Positions 13,055-24,184 of a stretch of 64,000 nt of DNA are shown here, piece by piece (position 1 is the first letter of the stretch; every line of letters starts with the position of its first letter). The stretch comes from Agapanthus africanus (taxonomy: Eukaryota; Streptophyta; Magnoliopsida; Asparagales; Amaryllidaceae): NCBI GenBank assembly GCA_030015575.1, contig JASDDO010000016.1, positions 107,651,241 to 107,715,240 of the forward strand, read 5' to 3'. The translations under genes were made by a program, and so were the position numbers. Under the pieces are notes generated by a model, which saw nothing but the letters and a program-made list of their open reading frames with translations, had not been told where the DNA came from and did not search any database.

Positions 13055-13151
13055 ATACCCTAATTGTCGTTGACGTATAGCAACACATAACATCACATGT
13101 CATCAACGTAAGTAAGTATGCATACCCCAATTGTCGTTGACGTATAGCAAC
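13051..13151. repeat. Tandem duplication at the D/B junction, period 67 bp
   Basis: A 34-bp block beginning ATGCATACCC and ending GTATAGCAAC occurs at 13051-13084 and again at 13118-13151 with one mismatch. B1 has the block once. The second copy restarts after AGCAACACATAACATC, so the repeat boundaries share short homologies. Confidence 0.85.
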
Positions 13152-14205
13152 GAAACCGGCGATATTGACATACTATACTTACGGTCACAGAAAAGAAAGT
13201 GTAAAACTACAACAGTTGGAATCCACAACCTCTTTAGACATCGCATGCCTAATCAAATGAAATACTTAGACATCACATGCCTAACAATTATAAACCCCGC
13301 ATTTTAGTCTCATTATCGAAAACTCTTTTCAATATCAAGTGAGACTAAACCGCTAGATTTATAACATTCATTCAGTTATCTCATAACTGTTTGTGAATTC
13401 CAATTATTGTATCCCATTCCGGATAAATAGAAAATATTAAACTTTCCAATCAAACATTCGAACACCCAAGTTTTCCCGAAACCGATCAACACGGGAAATA
13501 AGTTCAAAGACATTCACTTCATACCTCAGTACCGACGGTCCAGCCGTAGAAGGGTCAAGCCAACGCCTCACATATGGCACGCCGTACTGCCCCAAACCCG
13601 AAGGTTCAAAGGGTAGTTCAAGACGGTCACATAATCGAGTTAAGGTTTGTTGTCTTCTAGAGGGACCATCGCGTTACTTGCACTACTTAGAACGTCATTA
13701 AACTACGGAAAAGTCCAACAATTGGAAATTTCCCGGCAGGGGAAAGATTGGGTATTTACATCCGGTCGAACCTTTTAACATATTCTAAAATTATCCAGAA
13801 AACACATAGACGACGTTTGAAATTTCCGATCGAATCATCGAAGCTCCAATACACCCCAGAAAACTCAACTCTTGAGTGCAAATTAAAAATTCCCAGAAAA
13901 CTCAGCACCTGAAAACATGAATTACTGTGCAAAGTTTGGAGGCTAATCCCATCAAGTGGCCGCGGAACCGCCGCAGAAGCCAGGCTTCTGCCGCGGTTCC
14001 ACCGCGCTTTAGAGGCATCATGAAGTAATTTTTGCACCGTAATTCTTAGAATTCCCTGCTGAATTTTTTAAGCATTTTTAATCAGGAAAAAACCCGGTTT
14101 TTGAAAAAAATCCAGAGAGCATGAATGATTAGGGTTTCGATGTTCGTTCGGATTTCAAACGTCGTCTAGACTTCGCCTAAGGCTCTAGCTAGGCTCTTAT
14201 ACCAC
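13055..14205 (-). mobile_element. B tandem remnant: leader of a second B-type element
   Basis: This is almost identical to 31675-32795, the 5' leader of B1, and ends in a primer site (14192-14204, TGGTATAAGAGCC, one base changed) next to the LTR at 14206. The LTR therefore has leader on one side and polypurine tract on the other, the signature of LTR-internal-LTR-internal-LTR. The rest of this second element is deleted at 13054. It contains the GC hairpin at 13960-14004 and no coding domain. Confidence 0.85.
13960..14004 (-). other. GC-rich leader hairpin (B tandem remnant)
   Basis: Inner arms GCAGAAGCC (13973-13981) and GGCTTCTGC (13983-13991) flank one base. Outer arms carry GCGGAACCGC and GCGGTTCC. 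The sequence is the same as in B1 (32550-32595) except for two substitutions after the right arm. Confidence 0.85.
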
Positions 14206-16419
14206 TGTAGGGTTCCTAGGCACACTAATGAGGTCTCACAAGGTATCAACTAAGCCAATTTCGAATTTTACGGTGCCGAGAAACCCTAGACTAGATCGTT
14301 AACTAGAATTTTAGGCGAAAAGTGAAACTAGTTAACAATTTTAACTAAAAGAAAGAGGCTACAACCTTTGTAGATCCGGTTTTCCACTTCCTTAGCTCCA
14401 CCTAGACGTCCTCTCGCTGTCCATGTCGGATCCCGGACTCTTGCATCGGCTCCATCGGAGAAATGGGCGGGCTAGGTCGTCGGCTTCGTTGCCGAAGATG
14501 ATTTACGTCGAGGCAACACAAGATCAAGCTCCTACTTCACCAAGCAATGAAACTTGTGAAGTAAACACCCTATACTACTTGGCAAGAGGTAGAGGATGAA
14601 GAAATAGGAGGTGGGTTCACTTTAGAATTGGATTTCTCACTCATTTGCTCAAGTTGCTATTGATGAAGGCAAGGTTTTTCTTTAAAAAGAAGAAGGAGAA
14701 GATGAAGAATATGATAAGTTTCTTATTTTAAAAAAGAAACTAATATGAATACTTATCATATCCTAACCATAGTCAAGTGTAGAGAGTAAACTAGGGTTAG
14801 TTGGAATGGTTAGGGTTAAGCATGAGATAAGAATTGTGGACTTGTTCAAAGCTTCAAGAAGCTTCAACAAACAAACAAAATAAGCCACCATTCCTTTTTA
14901 TTTTCCAAAATGAATAAATAAATAAATAACTAAGTAAATAAACAAAACCCTAACCATTCATATAACCATGGTTTAATCTTTACACAAACCCAAGTGAGCA
15001 AGTATCATCAAACATGATACAAACAAGTGTACAAAAATATATCATATATACAATGTGCATCAAGTGAGAAAATCCTTTTAAAATGAACCAATACTAGTTA
15101 ATGCAAAGTAATATATCAAATATATAATTATACATTAAATCATTTAATCAACACTTGATTCAATGATCCGGTCATGTCGCATATAACCGACCAGTATCCA
15201 ATGTATCGACTCATCGAATCAATCTTCGATTCGATAACTAGGTTATATCGCATACAACCAATCGAAACATTCATTGCGAGAATGGAATACGGTATCACAT
15301 ACACGCATTATTCTCGCTCCCGTACATATCTCATATGCGCTCCTATTTCGTTTCGCTTGAGCCAGGAAACCTCTGCGTAGGACTCTAAAGACTCGTCAAT
15401 ACGCCGGCAGTAGATGATGATCATATCAAGCACCCACAAGTCGCAAGCGGTCAGCCAAACGTAACGGCCACCCGGGTATTGAGCGATTAGAAGATCGACG
15501 AGCAAGCCCGCTCACACTCCTGTGAATCCAACCAGTAACACTTACCGCACAGTCCGGTCTGTTCGTCTGATACGTCGCATATCATGTCTAGGGGTAGTAA
15601 ACGTCAGACCCCAATAACCGATAAGTCATGCCGATGTGAGGCTCATAACGGGTCGAGAAACTACTGGTAACACTTACCAGCAAATCTCTGATCAGCCCTG
15701 GCCAGGGACTTCCCTGTTACGGCCAATCGAGCACAGCGCAACATCAACCCCCAATACCAGGAGAGACGAAACCCCTCCTATCGCTCATTGCCACCATGTG
15801 ACTCGGGACTGTACCCAAAAACCACCGTTTTGCACGCCCTCATGGACGTGGTAAGGTGGAGATCAAAGCACAGTGGGAATCACACAAGACTCTATGACGA
15901 TCTCGGGTCTACAGACTAACCTGCACAAGTGTCACCTGAGAACTGCCATCTGACGTGAGGTATAATACCATCTGGGAGTTCTCGGCGAGTCCGTCCAGTG
16001 TACCCAGTCTTCACTGAGCACCCGTATATCATCTCTGATGTCAAACCAATGGATATGGGATCATCCATTGCCCATCTCATGGGTCGAGAAGCGTATACGC
16101 TAGTCTACACTGGTATATCGATGCCCCGTCTCGATACACCCTCGACTAGGGACCTTGAAGGATGTACTTATGGACTACCATGTCCCCACTAGTATGATCT
16201 GCATCATAGTCCAGGCAGTCAAGTACACATCCTAAGGGCTTTACCAATATGTAACTATAAGACAGTTTAAAGAGACTAGTATACATGTTAAGATAAAGAC
16301 AAACCAGATAGCATACTATCATATCGAGCAAGAAAGTCATCTCTATATATGTCCAAGCATCCAATATAATATACATCATCTGTACAATACTGGCCTCTAG
16401 GGCAAACATACAACTAACA
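14206..16419 (-). repeat. B1 3' LTR, shared with the tandem remnant
   Basis: The minus-strand start TGTTAGTTG is at 16419 and the end CCCTACA at 14206. A polypurine tract lies above it and a primer site below it, so it serves as 3' LTR of B1 and 5' LTR of the deleted neighbour. Confidence 0.93.
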
Positions 16420-16434
16420 ATCTCCCACTTGCAC
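16420..16434 (-). other. B1 polypurine tract
   Basis: The minus strand reads GTGCAAGTGGGAGAT, directly before TGTTAG of the LTR. Confidence 0.88.
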
Positions 16435-16451
16435 TAGGGCCAGCTGCTGTA

Positions 16452-17622
16452 CTATCGCATACCGAGCATCCCGAAGAGTCTCTCAAACTGTATCTGGGGA
16501 ATGGCCTTCGTGAGTGGATCCGCAAAGTTGTTCTTCGTGTCAACCCTCCTGACCTCGATCTCCCGGCGATCAACTATCTCCCGGATCAGGTGATACCGCC
16601 TCAGAATATGCCTGGATCGCTGATGGGACCTGGGATCCTTGGCCAAAGCCACCGCTCCATTGTTATCGCAATACAAAGGTATTGGATGCTCAATGGATGG
16701 AACCACTCCAAGTTCAGTAATGAACTTCTTGATCCAGACAACCTCTTTGGCAGCATCGTTGGCAGCGATGTATTCAGCCTCCATCGTCGAGTCTGCCACG
16801 GTTTCCTGCTTGGAACTCTTCCAGCTAACCGCCCCTCCGTAAAGGGTAAAGACAAATCCCGACTGCGACTTAGAGTCGTCCTTATCACTCTGGAAGCTCG
16901 AATCGGTAAAGGACTCCACTTGGAGTTCTCCGTTACCATACACCAAGAGCATCTCTTTAGTCCTTCGTAAGTACTTGAGAATGCTCTTCACAGCTGTCCA
17001 GTGACTCTCTCCAGGATCAGCTTGATACCTGCTCACTACGCTTAGTGAGTATGCAACATCGGGTCTGGTACATAGCATCGCGTATATGATAGAGCCTACA
17101 GCCGAAGCATAGGGTATCCCTTGCATGCGAGCTCTCTCCAAATCAGTCTTGGGAGACATCTCTTTGGAAAGAGTGACTCCAGAGATCGTGGGCAAGTTCC
17201 CACGCTTGGATTCTTCCATACTAAACCTCTTTAGTATGGTGTCAATGTACCTGGATTGGGACAATCCCAATATCTGTTTGGATCTATCTCTATATATCCT
17301 AATTCCCAATATGCAGGAGGCATCACCAAGATCTTTCATCGAGAATCTTTGTGATAAGAAGAGCTTGACCGATTTCAGAATAGGAATATCATTTCCTATC
17401 AAGAGTATGTCGTCCACGTATAAGACGAGGAAGACAACCTTACTCTCTGCCACCTTCTTGTAAATACAAGGTTCATCTGGGTTTTTGACAAAATCAAACT
17501 CTTGGATAACGACGTCAAAACAGATGTTCCAACTCCGCGATGCTTGCTTTAATCCATAAATGGATTTAAGCAGCTTGCACACCTTCCCGCTGCTCCCACT
17601 GTCTACGAAGCCCTCTGGCCGA
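16452..17622 (-). pseudogene. B1 pol, 3' part: reverse transcriptase palm and RNase H
   Basis: An open frame runs from the A2 insertion edge to the stop at 16452. It includes KSIYGLKQASRSWN, the catalytic YVDD (17409-17420) and the thumb. The RNase H domain has FTDSSFQSD, TMEAEYIAA, CDNNGAVALAKDP, RHILRRYHL and the terminal ADPLTKAIPQ. No stop or frameshift is visible in this part. It is the continuation of 27827-29916: the frame resumes directly once A2 and one target copy are left out of account. It is classed as a pseudogene because A2 splits it. Confidence 0.92.
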
Positions 17623-19857
17623 TGTTGGAGATAGTGCCCTCAGAGTCAATTATTAGGTCACAGGTACGTGATTGCAATGATTGATGGAGGACCTATCCCG
17701 GTAGGACAGTCTTGCTCGAGATGATAGTATGCTATCCGGTTTACCTTTATCATCGTGTACTGCTTTAGGTGACCTGACAAGTCGCTATTACACGTTGATA
17801 GAGCCCCTAGGATTCTTGCTTGACCACCAGCAGTATGAGGGCGATCATATAAGTGGGAGCTGGGGTCTATAAGCACATCCTTAAATGGTCCCTAGTCGTG
17901 TGAGTTTCGAGACAGGGCATCGATACTCCATAGTAGACTAGTGTATACAGTCGAGACCCCGACGAGGGGCGGTGGCCGGTCTCACAAGCCACTGGTGTCA
18001 GTTGGATCACCTAAGATGTATACAGGTGCTCATTGGGTTATGAGTACACCGGACAGGACTCGCCGGGAACATGCCAGTTGGTCATATACCAGACGTCAGA
18101 TGGCAGTTCCCAGGTGACATGTGTACAGGTTAGTTCATCGACCTGGGGATCGTCATTTGTCTTGTGTGAGTTCCCACTGTACTTTGATTACTACCCTACC
18201 ACGGCTCAAAGGAGTCGTGCAAACAGGTTTTAGTTGGGTACAGTCCCGAGCCACATGGAGGCAGTGAGCGTATCTTCAGGGGTTCGTCTCTCCCGGTATT
18301 GGGGGTGAGGTCGTGCTGTGTCTAGGAGAGCCATTACACGAAGCCCTCGGCCGAGACAAGGAGATTTACTGGTAGGTATTCCAGTAGTATCTCAGGGTGT
18401 TCTGGGCTACACTCCGACACGACTTGTACCGCTTTTGGGGGTCTGACTTTTACCAACCCCCTAGGCCCGCCATGCGATGCTCATAGACGAACGGACCGGA
18501 CTGTACGGATATTGTCACTGACAGGCTCAGTAGGGTTGTCAGGCTGAGTTCGCTCACAGACGTCCCTTTTAGTCAATACCCGGTAGCCCGTTACGTATTG
18601 GCTTATACCTCTGACGTGCTAGTGGTTAAATCCACAACCAAGGCGTTGACGAGTCTTTAGAGTCCCCCACATTCAGTTACTCAGCTTTCGGGCGAAAGGT
18701 TGTAGAGGCCGTATGGAGATATGGCAAGGTCCGATCAGATACGTACGGTATTGCACGGATCAGGATCGGACAGTTTGTACTATAGGCCGTATGGTTATAT
18801 GGCAGGGTTCGATCAGATACGTGCGGTATTGCACGGATCAGGATCGAACAGATATTACTAGCCGGTTTTGGTATAAGCCGGATCCTAGTATAGTACAGTG
18901 TAGATTTTGTCTCATTGCATTTGTATTTCGGTCGGAATACAGATGCGGGTGTGTATGCACAGTACCGGGGTTTTCCTGGAATTTATTACGGGACCAGTTT
19001 TCTGGAGTTGCCAGTTTGCTTTCCGTTTCGGCCATTTTTATTTGTATCGTTCAATGGCCGAAGTTTGGTGGAGGAGGGCTTATTTGCATTGTTGCAAATA
19101 AGTATTTGTGGAAGGGGGCTTTTGCTTTTTGTTGCATCATGATGAGAGCTCCATACCTTGACTTCTTGACTTCATGATGGTTCATGATGGGTGGACTTTG
19201 CTTGTGATGAGTGATAGTTGAGTGTTGGTTTTGCCTTGTTATCATTGGTTCACATGATTCCTTTTTCCTCTCTCTTGCATGATAGAGTTGACCTCTCTTT
19301 TCTTTTGATACAACACTCTCATTCTCTCCTCTCTAGTTGCCATGGCCGGCCATTTCTTTTGAGAAGGGGGCTGTCCCAATTTTGGGAGGGTCATTTTGGT
19401 TGATATCATATCATTTCCTTCACCAAAATTCCCAAGAAAAACTCCTTGTATCATCCCTCCACCAAAAGGCAACCTCCACTACCCCAAAGTGAGACTTGAG
19501 TACACTACATTCTACAGCAAATCTTGGACACGTCGAGTAGCCGGCTTCGTGCCCGAGTTGCCTCGGCATTGAGGTGGGAGCCCGTAAAAGAAGTAGGCGA
19601 TGTGGTGCACTTCCGGCGACGTGGAGGAGACGGCACATTCCGCAGGAGATCGGGACGACGACGAGAAGACCGGAGGACTCGGATCTGTCGGTATACTTCT
19701 CTTCCCCTTCTATTAGTAGCTTAGACTTGTTAATGGTTACGATCCGGATGTTTAGTGCTCGGGGGTGCCGGTTTGCTAAGTCCGCAAAATTAAAGTTTAT
19801 CACCGCTTCCGCATTCCGGCGTCGGATTGACGGCCGGGGCGCCGCCGTGCACTTACA
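17623..19857 (+). repeat. A2 5' LTR
   Basis: It starts TGTTGGAGATAGTGCC and ends CACTTACA, followed by the primer site. The open frames inside it, such as 19420-19803 on the minus strand, recur in the other LTR only because the sequence is duplicated. They show no protein family. Confidence 0.96.
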
Positions 19858-19858
19858 G

Positions 19859-19871
19859 TGGTATCAGAGCC
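19859..19871 (+). other. A2 primer binding site (initiator Met-tRNA)
   Basis: TGGTATCAGAGCC begins 1 base after the LTR. It is a perfect complement to the 3' end of plant initiator tRNA-Met. Confidence 0.93.
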
Positions 19872-20072
19872 TCGCCATTAACATAGTCTAGCTTGGTGTA
19901 ATGTGTTTTTCAGTTCCGATCGATCAAAATTCCAAAAACCCAATTTTTGTACACATCAGTTTTCTGTTGGAAATTTTTGGTGTCGAAAATTTTTTCAGGT
20001 TGTATAAAATTGATGTGCAGGAAATTATAAGGTTACTGGAAAAGTTCGACACAGTGACTCAATACCTGGAGC

Positions 20073-20112
20073 GCGGAACCGCGGCCAAACCCCCCTTGGG
20101 CCGCGGTTCCGC
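20073..20112 (+). other. A2 GC-rich leader hairpin
   Basis: Arms GCGGAACCGCGGCC (20073-20086) and GGCCGCGGTTCCGC (20099-20112) pair perfectly over 14 bp around a 12-base loop. Confidence 0.9.
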
Positions 20113-21293
20113 CGCACAATTGTATCCTCACTGTATCATATTTTTCTAGTGGGCTTCTGGGCTTATTTTGGGGGTTTTGGAATATTAAATTTGGGCCAAG
20201 TATTTCTGTGTGTGCTGCAGTATTGTTTTGTGGCCCACTTGTTAATTTTTGATCAATCGGAAAATTTTAAACACATTTTTCACAGTATTTACATTATATC
20301 TGCGACCGTGAATGTCACTCGATCGGTAAATCCGGTCAAACTGCTATAGCCCGGTTAGACGGATTTGCGAACATGACTTTCACGTTGATGTTCTGTTTTT
20401 GCTGTGATGTTGCGGATCGGTCGTGGGGGATAGCCTGGATGCAATGCTAGTACAGTTGTGGATGCATTATGTACATTTGATATTGCGGGGCGAGCGTCCG
20501 ACATGTGGACTGCCGTCACTGCCTGATTGTATTATTATTTTAGGGCACGACCAGGTTGCGGTCGATGTACCCGTTGTATGTATATTTTACTTTCTGTACT
20601 AGGATTACCCCGCGGAGGGGTGTACGGATAGCCGGGTTCTGGAGGGCAACAAGCCCGCATCTCATGGCATTGAGACGGAGGGGGCTTCACTCTAGGATTG
20701 GCGGGCTATTCGCCGCACTCGTAGGGGGTACAGGTTGACCCAGGAGGGGTGCCCAAGTTGCCGGATTCCGTGAAGTGCTGGGTGGTCCATTCACGGTACT
20801 GAAAGGGGCTGCCTCGCTTCAGGTTTTGGCGGGTGACTTGCCGCGCCCGTAGGGGTCTAGGTTTTCATTGCGCAGGCTATCCACACGACCAGGGGAACGT
20901 CGGGTTTCAGTAGTGGCTCTGTGAAACCCGGGGATCCTAGATATCTGTATTGTTTCTGTGATGCTGTATATTTCTGTGATATTGCATTTCTTTTCACGCC
21001 TTGAGCGAAATATAATATATTGGTATATATATTAGTAGATGTTGTATATGTTTTACATCCGCGCTAGTCCAGTCCCCGCTCTGTCGTTAGTTAGCTAACC
21101 TAACGGGTAAGGACGGGACCCAGTGGCGAATGCGGATGGCATATACGTACATCAGTATATTTTCGTTCTTTTTGGTGTGATCAATTGATGGGACTGCATT
21201 GATTCGGATCAATGCAAGTTAAAAACAAACCTAATCTGATGTTGTTGGAACACTTTTTCAAAAAGCTGTTATTGCAAGGACGTTCACTTTTGT

Positions 21294-21513
21294 TTTGCAT
21301 CGTGATATTCAGTTGGAATATCCTGCTCCTCAGTCGACGAGGCAAGGGCCGAGATCCCTTCACCGGGAGTGACCCCTTGGACAAAAGGTTTGCGTCAGGG
21401 CATTAACTTCACTATAGCCGATTACTTTTGCTTTGCACCGTGGTATTCAGTTGGAATATCCTGCACCCCATTCTACGGGGAAAGAGCCGAGATCCCTTCA
21501 CCGGGAGTGACCT
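21294..21513 (+). repeat. A2 tandem leader module, two copies
   Basis: Copies lie at about 21294-21375 and 21432-21513. Each has TTGCAYCGTG, arms GATATTC/GAATATC (second copy GTATTC), a CCTC or CCCC hairpin, and GAGATCCCTTCACCGGGAGT. Confidence 0.8.
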
Positions 21514-21654
21514 CTTTAGCAACGGTTTTCGTCACTATATTTTCAAAAAGCTATTCGTTCCTTCAACGATATCAAGTTCATTACGTTAAAGGTTTTCGCC
21601 AGAAACCATTCGTAGCCCTCCGTCGTTTCATATGGGTAGTCAATAGTATTCAAG

Positions 21655-21864
21655 CTGTGTTTGTTGGCCTTAGTCAAGGCACAGTGTTTGGTAGCTGTTG
21701 GGTGTTCATATGCTGCATAGATAGATGCGTTGGTTTGGGACAGTCGTATAGCCTTGTTGGCCCTAGTCAAGGGCTTGTACGGGTGGGTTCAAATCAACCT
21801 GGATAATGACGGGTAGAACTTGACATGTGACTTATGATTTGTTGGCCTTAGTCAAGGTCATAAG
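21655..21864 (+). other. A2 three-hairpin cluster with constant loop
   Basis: Arms are CTGTG/CACAG (21655-21659, 21680-21684), CGTA-AGCC/GGCT-TACG (21745-21753, 21772-21781) and CTTATGA/TCATAAG (21831-21837, 21858-21864). Each encloses TTGTTGGCCYTAGTCAAGG. Confidence 0.8.
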
Positions 21865-22140
21865 AGCATGGGGCAGAAATCACATCGGGAGTTTCAAAAG
21901 AACTGAAACTTGCCAGATATGCGCATACCTTCTGGAGTGTGATACCGTGAGCGGATTCCGTCACGTTATCATGCGATGATAGTTGGATCCCGATTCCCAC
22001 TGATGAGTTAGTTTACTCCTCGGGTGACCCCGACTAATTCTTCTTTCAGGTTTGGAGGAGAATTTGACGGTACAGTGGGAGGTTTCCAGATTAGATAAAT
22101 TGGTAACCATTCTGATCTAGGTTAGAGTGCACGCTGAGTG

Positions 22141-22165
22141 TTTCTTTTCTCTCTCTCTTTGGCAG
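22141..22165 (+). promoter_or_regulatory. A2 polypyrimidine tract and acceptor-like CAG
   Basis: TTTCTTTTCTCTCTCTCTTT is followed by GGCAG and CGACC, matching the position just before the pol ATG in B1. A splice acceptor is the simplest reading, but no donor was identified. Confidence 0.45.
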
Positions 22166-24184
22166 CGACCATTGACCCGACCCTATGACTATGACTCAGT
22201 GACCAAGTTGACCGAACCTTCTTAACACTGGCTTTTGGATTGTCAGAGTTGCGAACCTCATTGCCACTCCTACTTTTACCCTTTTCTCCAGGACACCCCG
22301 TATTACTACGAACGTCCACTTCCATTGGAAAAAACCATCGTATGGTTAGATACGAACTCGAAGGAATTCATTCGAGGATGGTTTCAGGTTCTGGAGAAAA
22401 CGGATAGGACTATTCAGTTGTCTTTTTCTTTTCACCCTCTCTCAGGTTGCGAGTACTCCTTGGTTTAGGAGTAGTACACCTGTTACGCAAATTGGATAGT
22501 CTTCTTTCAAACCTTAGGCTGGTGCCGACCGGTAGGGAATGAAGAAAACCAATTAGCATAACGATGGTGTGCAGAAGGTATTAAGTTAAGACAAAGCAAG
22601 GGATTAGTAAGAGGGCAAAGTAAATTGCAACAGATATTCATGACCAAACCAAGTTTTTCTTCGCCAATCCTAAAATCACCTTTGTATTTCTCCAGGACAC
22701 TCCGTATCACTACGAAGATCCACAGTTTATTGGATACTCCATCGTATGGTTATATACGAACTCGAAAGGAACTTGTTCCAGTTCGGGGATGGATTCTGGT
22801 TCAGGAGAAATAGGAATAAGATTTATTCAGGTGTCTTTTATCTTCACCTTCTCTCGCATTGCGAGTGTTCCTAGGATTAGGACAGTACACCCATTATGCT
22901 TATTGGATAGTCTTCTTCCAAACCATAGGCTCGTGCCGAACGGTAGGGAAGGAAGAAAACCATTTGGCCTAAAGGGGTGTGCAGAAGGTAATGACTAAAG
23001 ACATATGAAGGGATTTGGAGAGGTGGCAAAGGATTATACGGTTACAGTCGTGAATCTGGAAGAGGCATTACTAGGAATACCGGGATACCCCATCGAAACA
23101 TTTCATGTTTCAGTCTCACTGTGTACTGTTAAAAGAAAACTGATTTCCCGATTAGATACTTACTCCAGGGTATGTAATTACCAGGTATGATTCTCACATC
23201 TGTATGGTTTTACAGATGATGAGTGGGAGTAAGTAATTGGGAATTGGGTGATCATCCTCATTATATCGGGATTCGTTGTAATCGGTGATATTTGAGGAAA
23301 TCACCTGGGCTGTTTGCCGGTCGGCAAATATTTGGTTTTGAATATCCGCTTTTATGCACCAATTTCAAATTGATATATCTGTACGTCTATTTTCATAGAG
23401 TGAGATATACCTTTCTGAAATTATGTCTATGACATTTACCTATATCAGTGGATGGTTAGGTAAGGAGCATTAAGAAGCGGTGTAATTCTTCTTAACCATA
23501 AGTACAGTTTTCAACCTACGACACACAGTGAATGAGTTTTCAGACTCAAGGGACTTATACAGAGTATTGTATGTTGTCCAGGGTCCATCAGGACAGAGGG
23601 GATGGTCCTCGTACTATATTCGGTTTACTTATGACTTCTCTAGTTTTTAGACAGGTGTTTCGTGGAAACACAGGGTCCGAATTTTGAGAAGTTATAAGTA
23701 TTTGAATAGAGTAGAGAACCAGGTGTAGCAAGTATCGGGATTCTTCAAAGAGATCGAAGATGTAGATACTTGTGTATGGTATTCAGTTGATAGTAATGAT
23801 AAAGAGATCTTGCTTCTCTTTCAGGTTATTCATAATTGGAAGCATTCCTAAGTTGAGCAACGCTGATCGGCCTCCTTCCATTTAGTTGACATGCACTGGA
23901 GACAGCTGCATGATTTGAATCTGGTTCAATTAAATCAGTGCCTCTGGTTCTATATTGGATATAGAACAGTTCATATCTTAACGATGTTAAGGTACGGGGA
24001 GTTGTCCGGCTTATGATTAAAACCAGACACTGGACAACTCAAGGCACGTTTCTGTAATGGCTGTTTGTGGGTTGACCCAGGCTATGACGAGGGTTGACTT
24101 TCTACCATTTGGGTGAACAATAGAGATATTGTTCTAGACTCGCCAAAGTTTTATTAAAAATGGATTTTTTCAGAAAACAGTAGT
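22166..24184 (+). repeat. A2 internal region of unknown content with tandem duplication
   Basis: No recognisable domain is present. Two copies of a roughly 400-bp unit start at about 22286 and 22692, each beginning CCAGGACACYCCGTATYACTACGAA and containing CGTATGGTTA and GTGCCGAMCGGTAGGGAA blocks. The region replaces the protease to integrase part of pol. The ORF 23005-23190 within it has no recognisable family. Confidence 0.6.
23310..23502 (+). other. 193-bp segment present in A2 but absent from A1
   Basis: A1 reads continuously from CTGGG into TACAG at 5243-5252 (minus strand). A2 has about 193 extra bases at the same point, starting with a hairpin TTTGCCG-GT-CGGCAAA (23313-23328). It is either an insertion in A2 or a deletion in A1. 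No clear terminal repeats or target duplication were seen. Confidence 0.55.

Larger units (their letters stand above)
19872..22140 (+). other. A2 structured 5' leader
   Basis: This is non-coding and in the order shared by all the copia elements here: GC hairpin (20073-20112), two GGCGGG/GCCGC stems each followed by CGTAGGGG-type sequence (about 20698-20735 and 20826-20863), tandem module (21294-21513) and three constant-loop hairpins (21655-21864). Positions 21010-21180 hold a GTTAG/CTAAC-rich stem region. No gag domain is visible. Confidence 0.7.

Noticed and set aside
19420..19803. A 127-codon minus-strand frame, repeated at 27389-27772
   Set aside because: It occurs twice only because it lies in the two LTRs of A2. 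No family resemblance.
21998..22040. CTGATGAG with nearby CGGGTGACC, resembling a hammerhead ribozyme core in A2
   Set aside because: The required GAAA box and stem III are not present in a suitable position.
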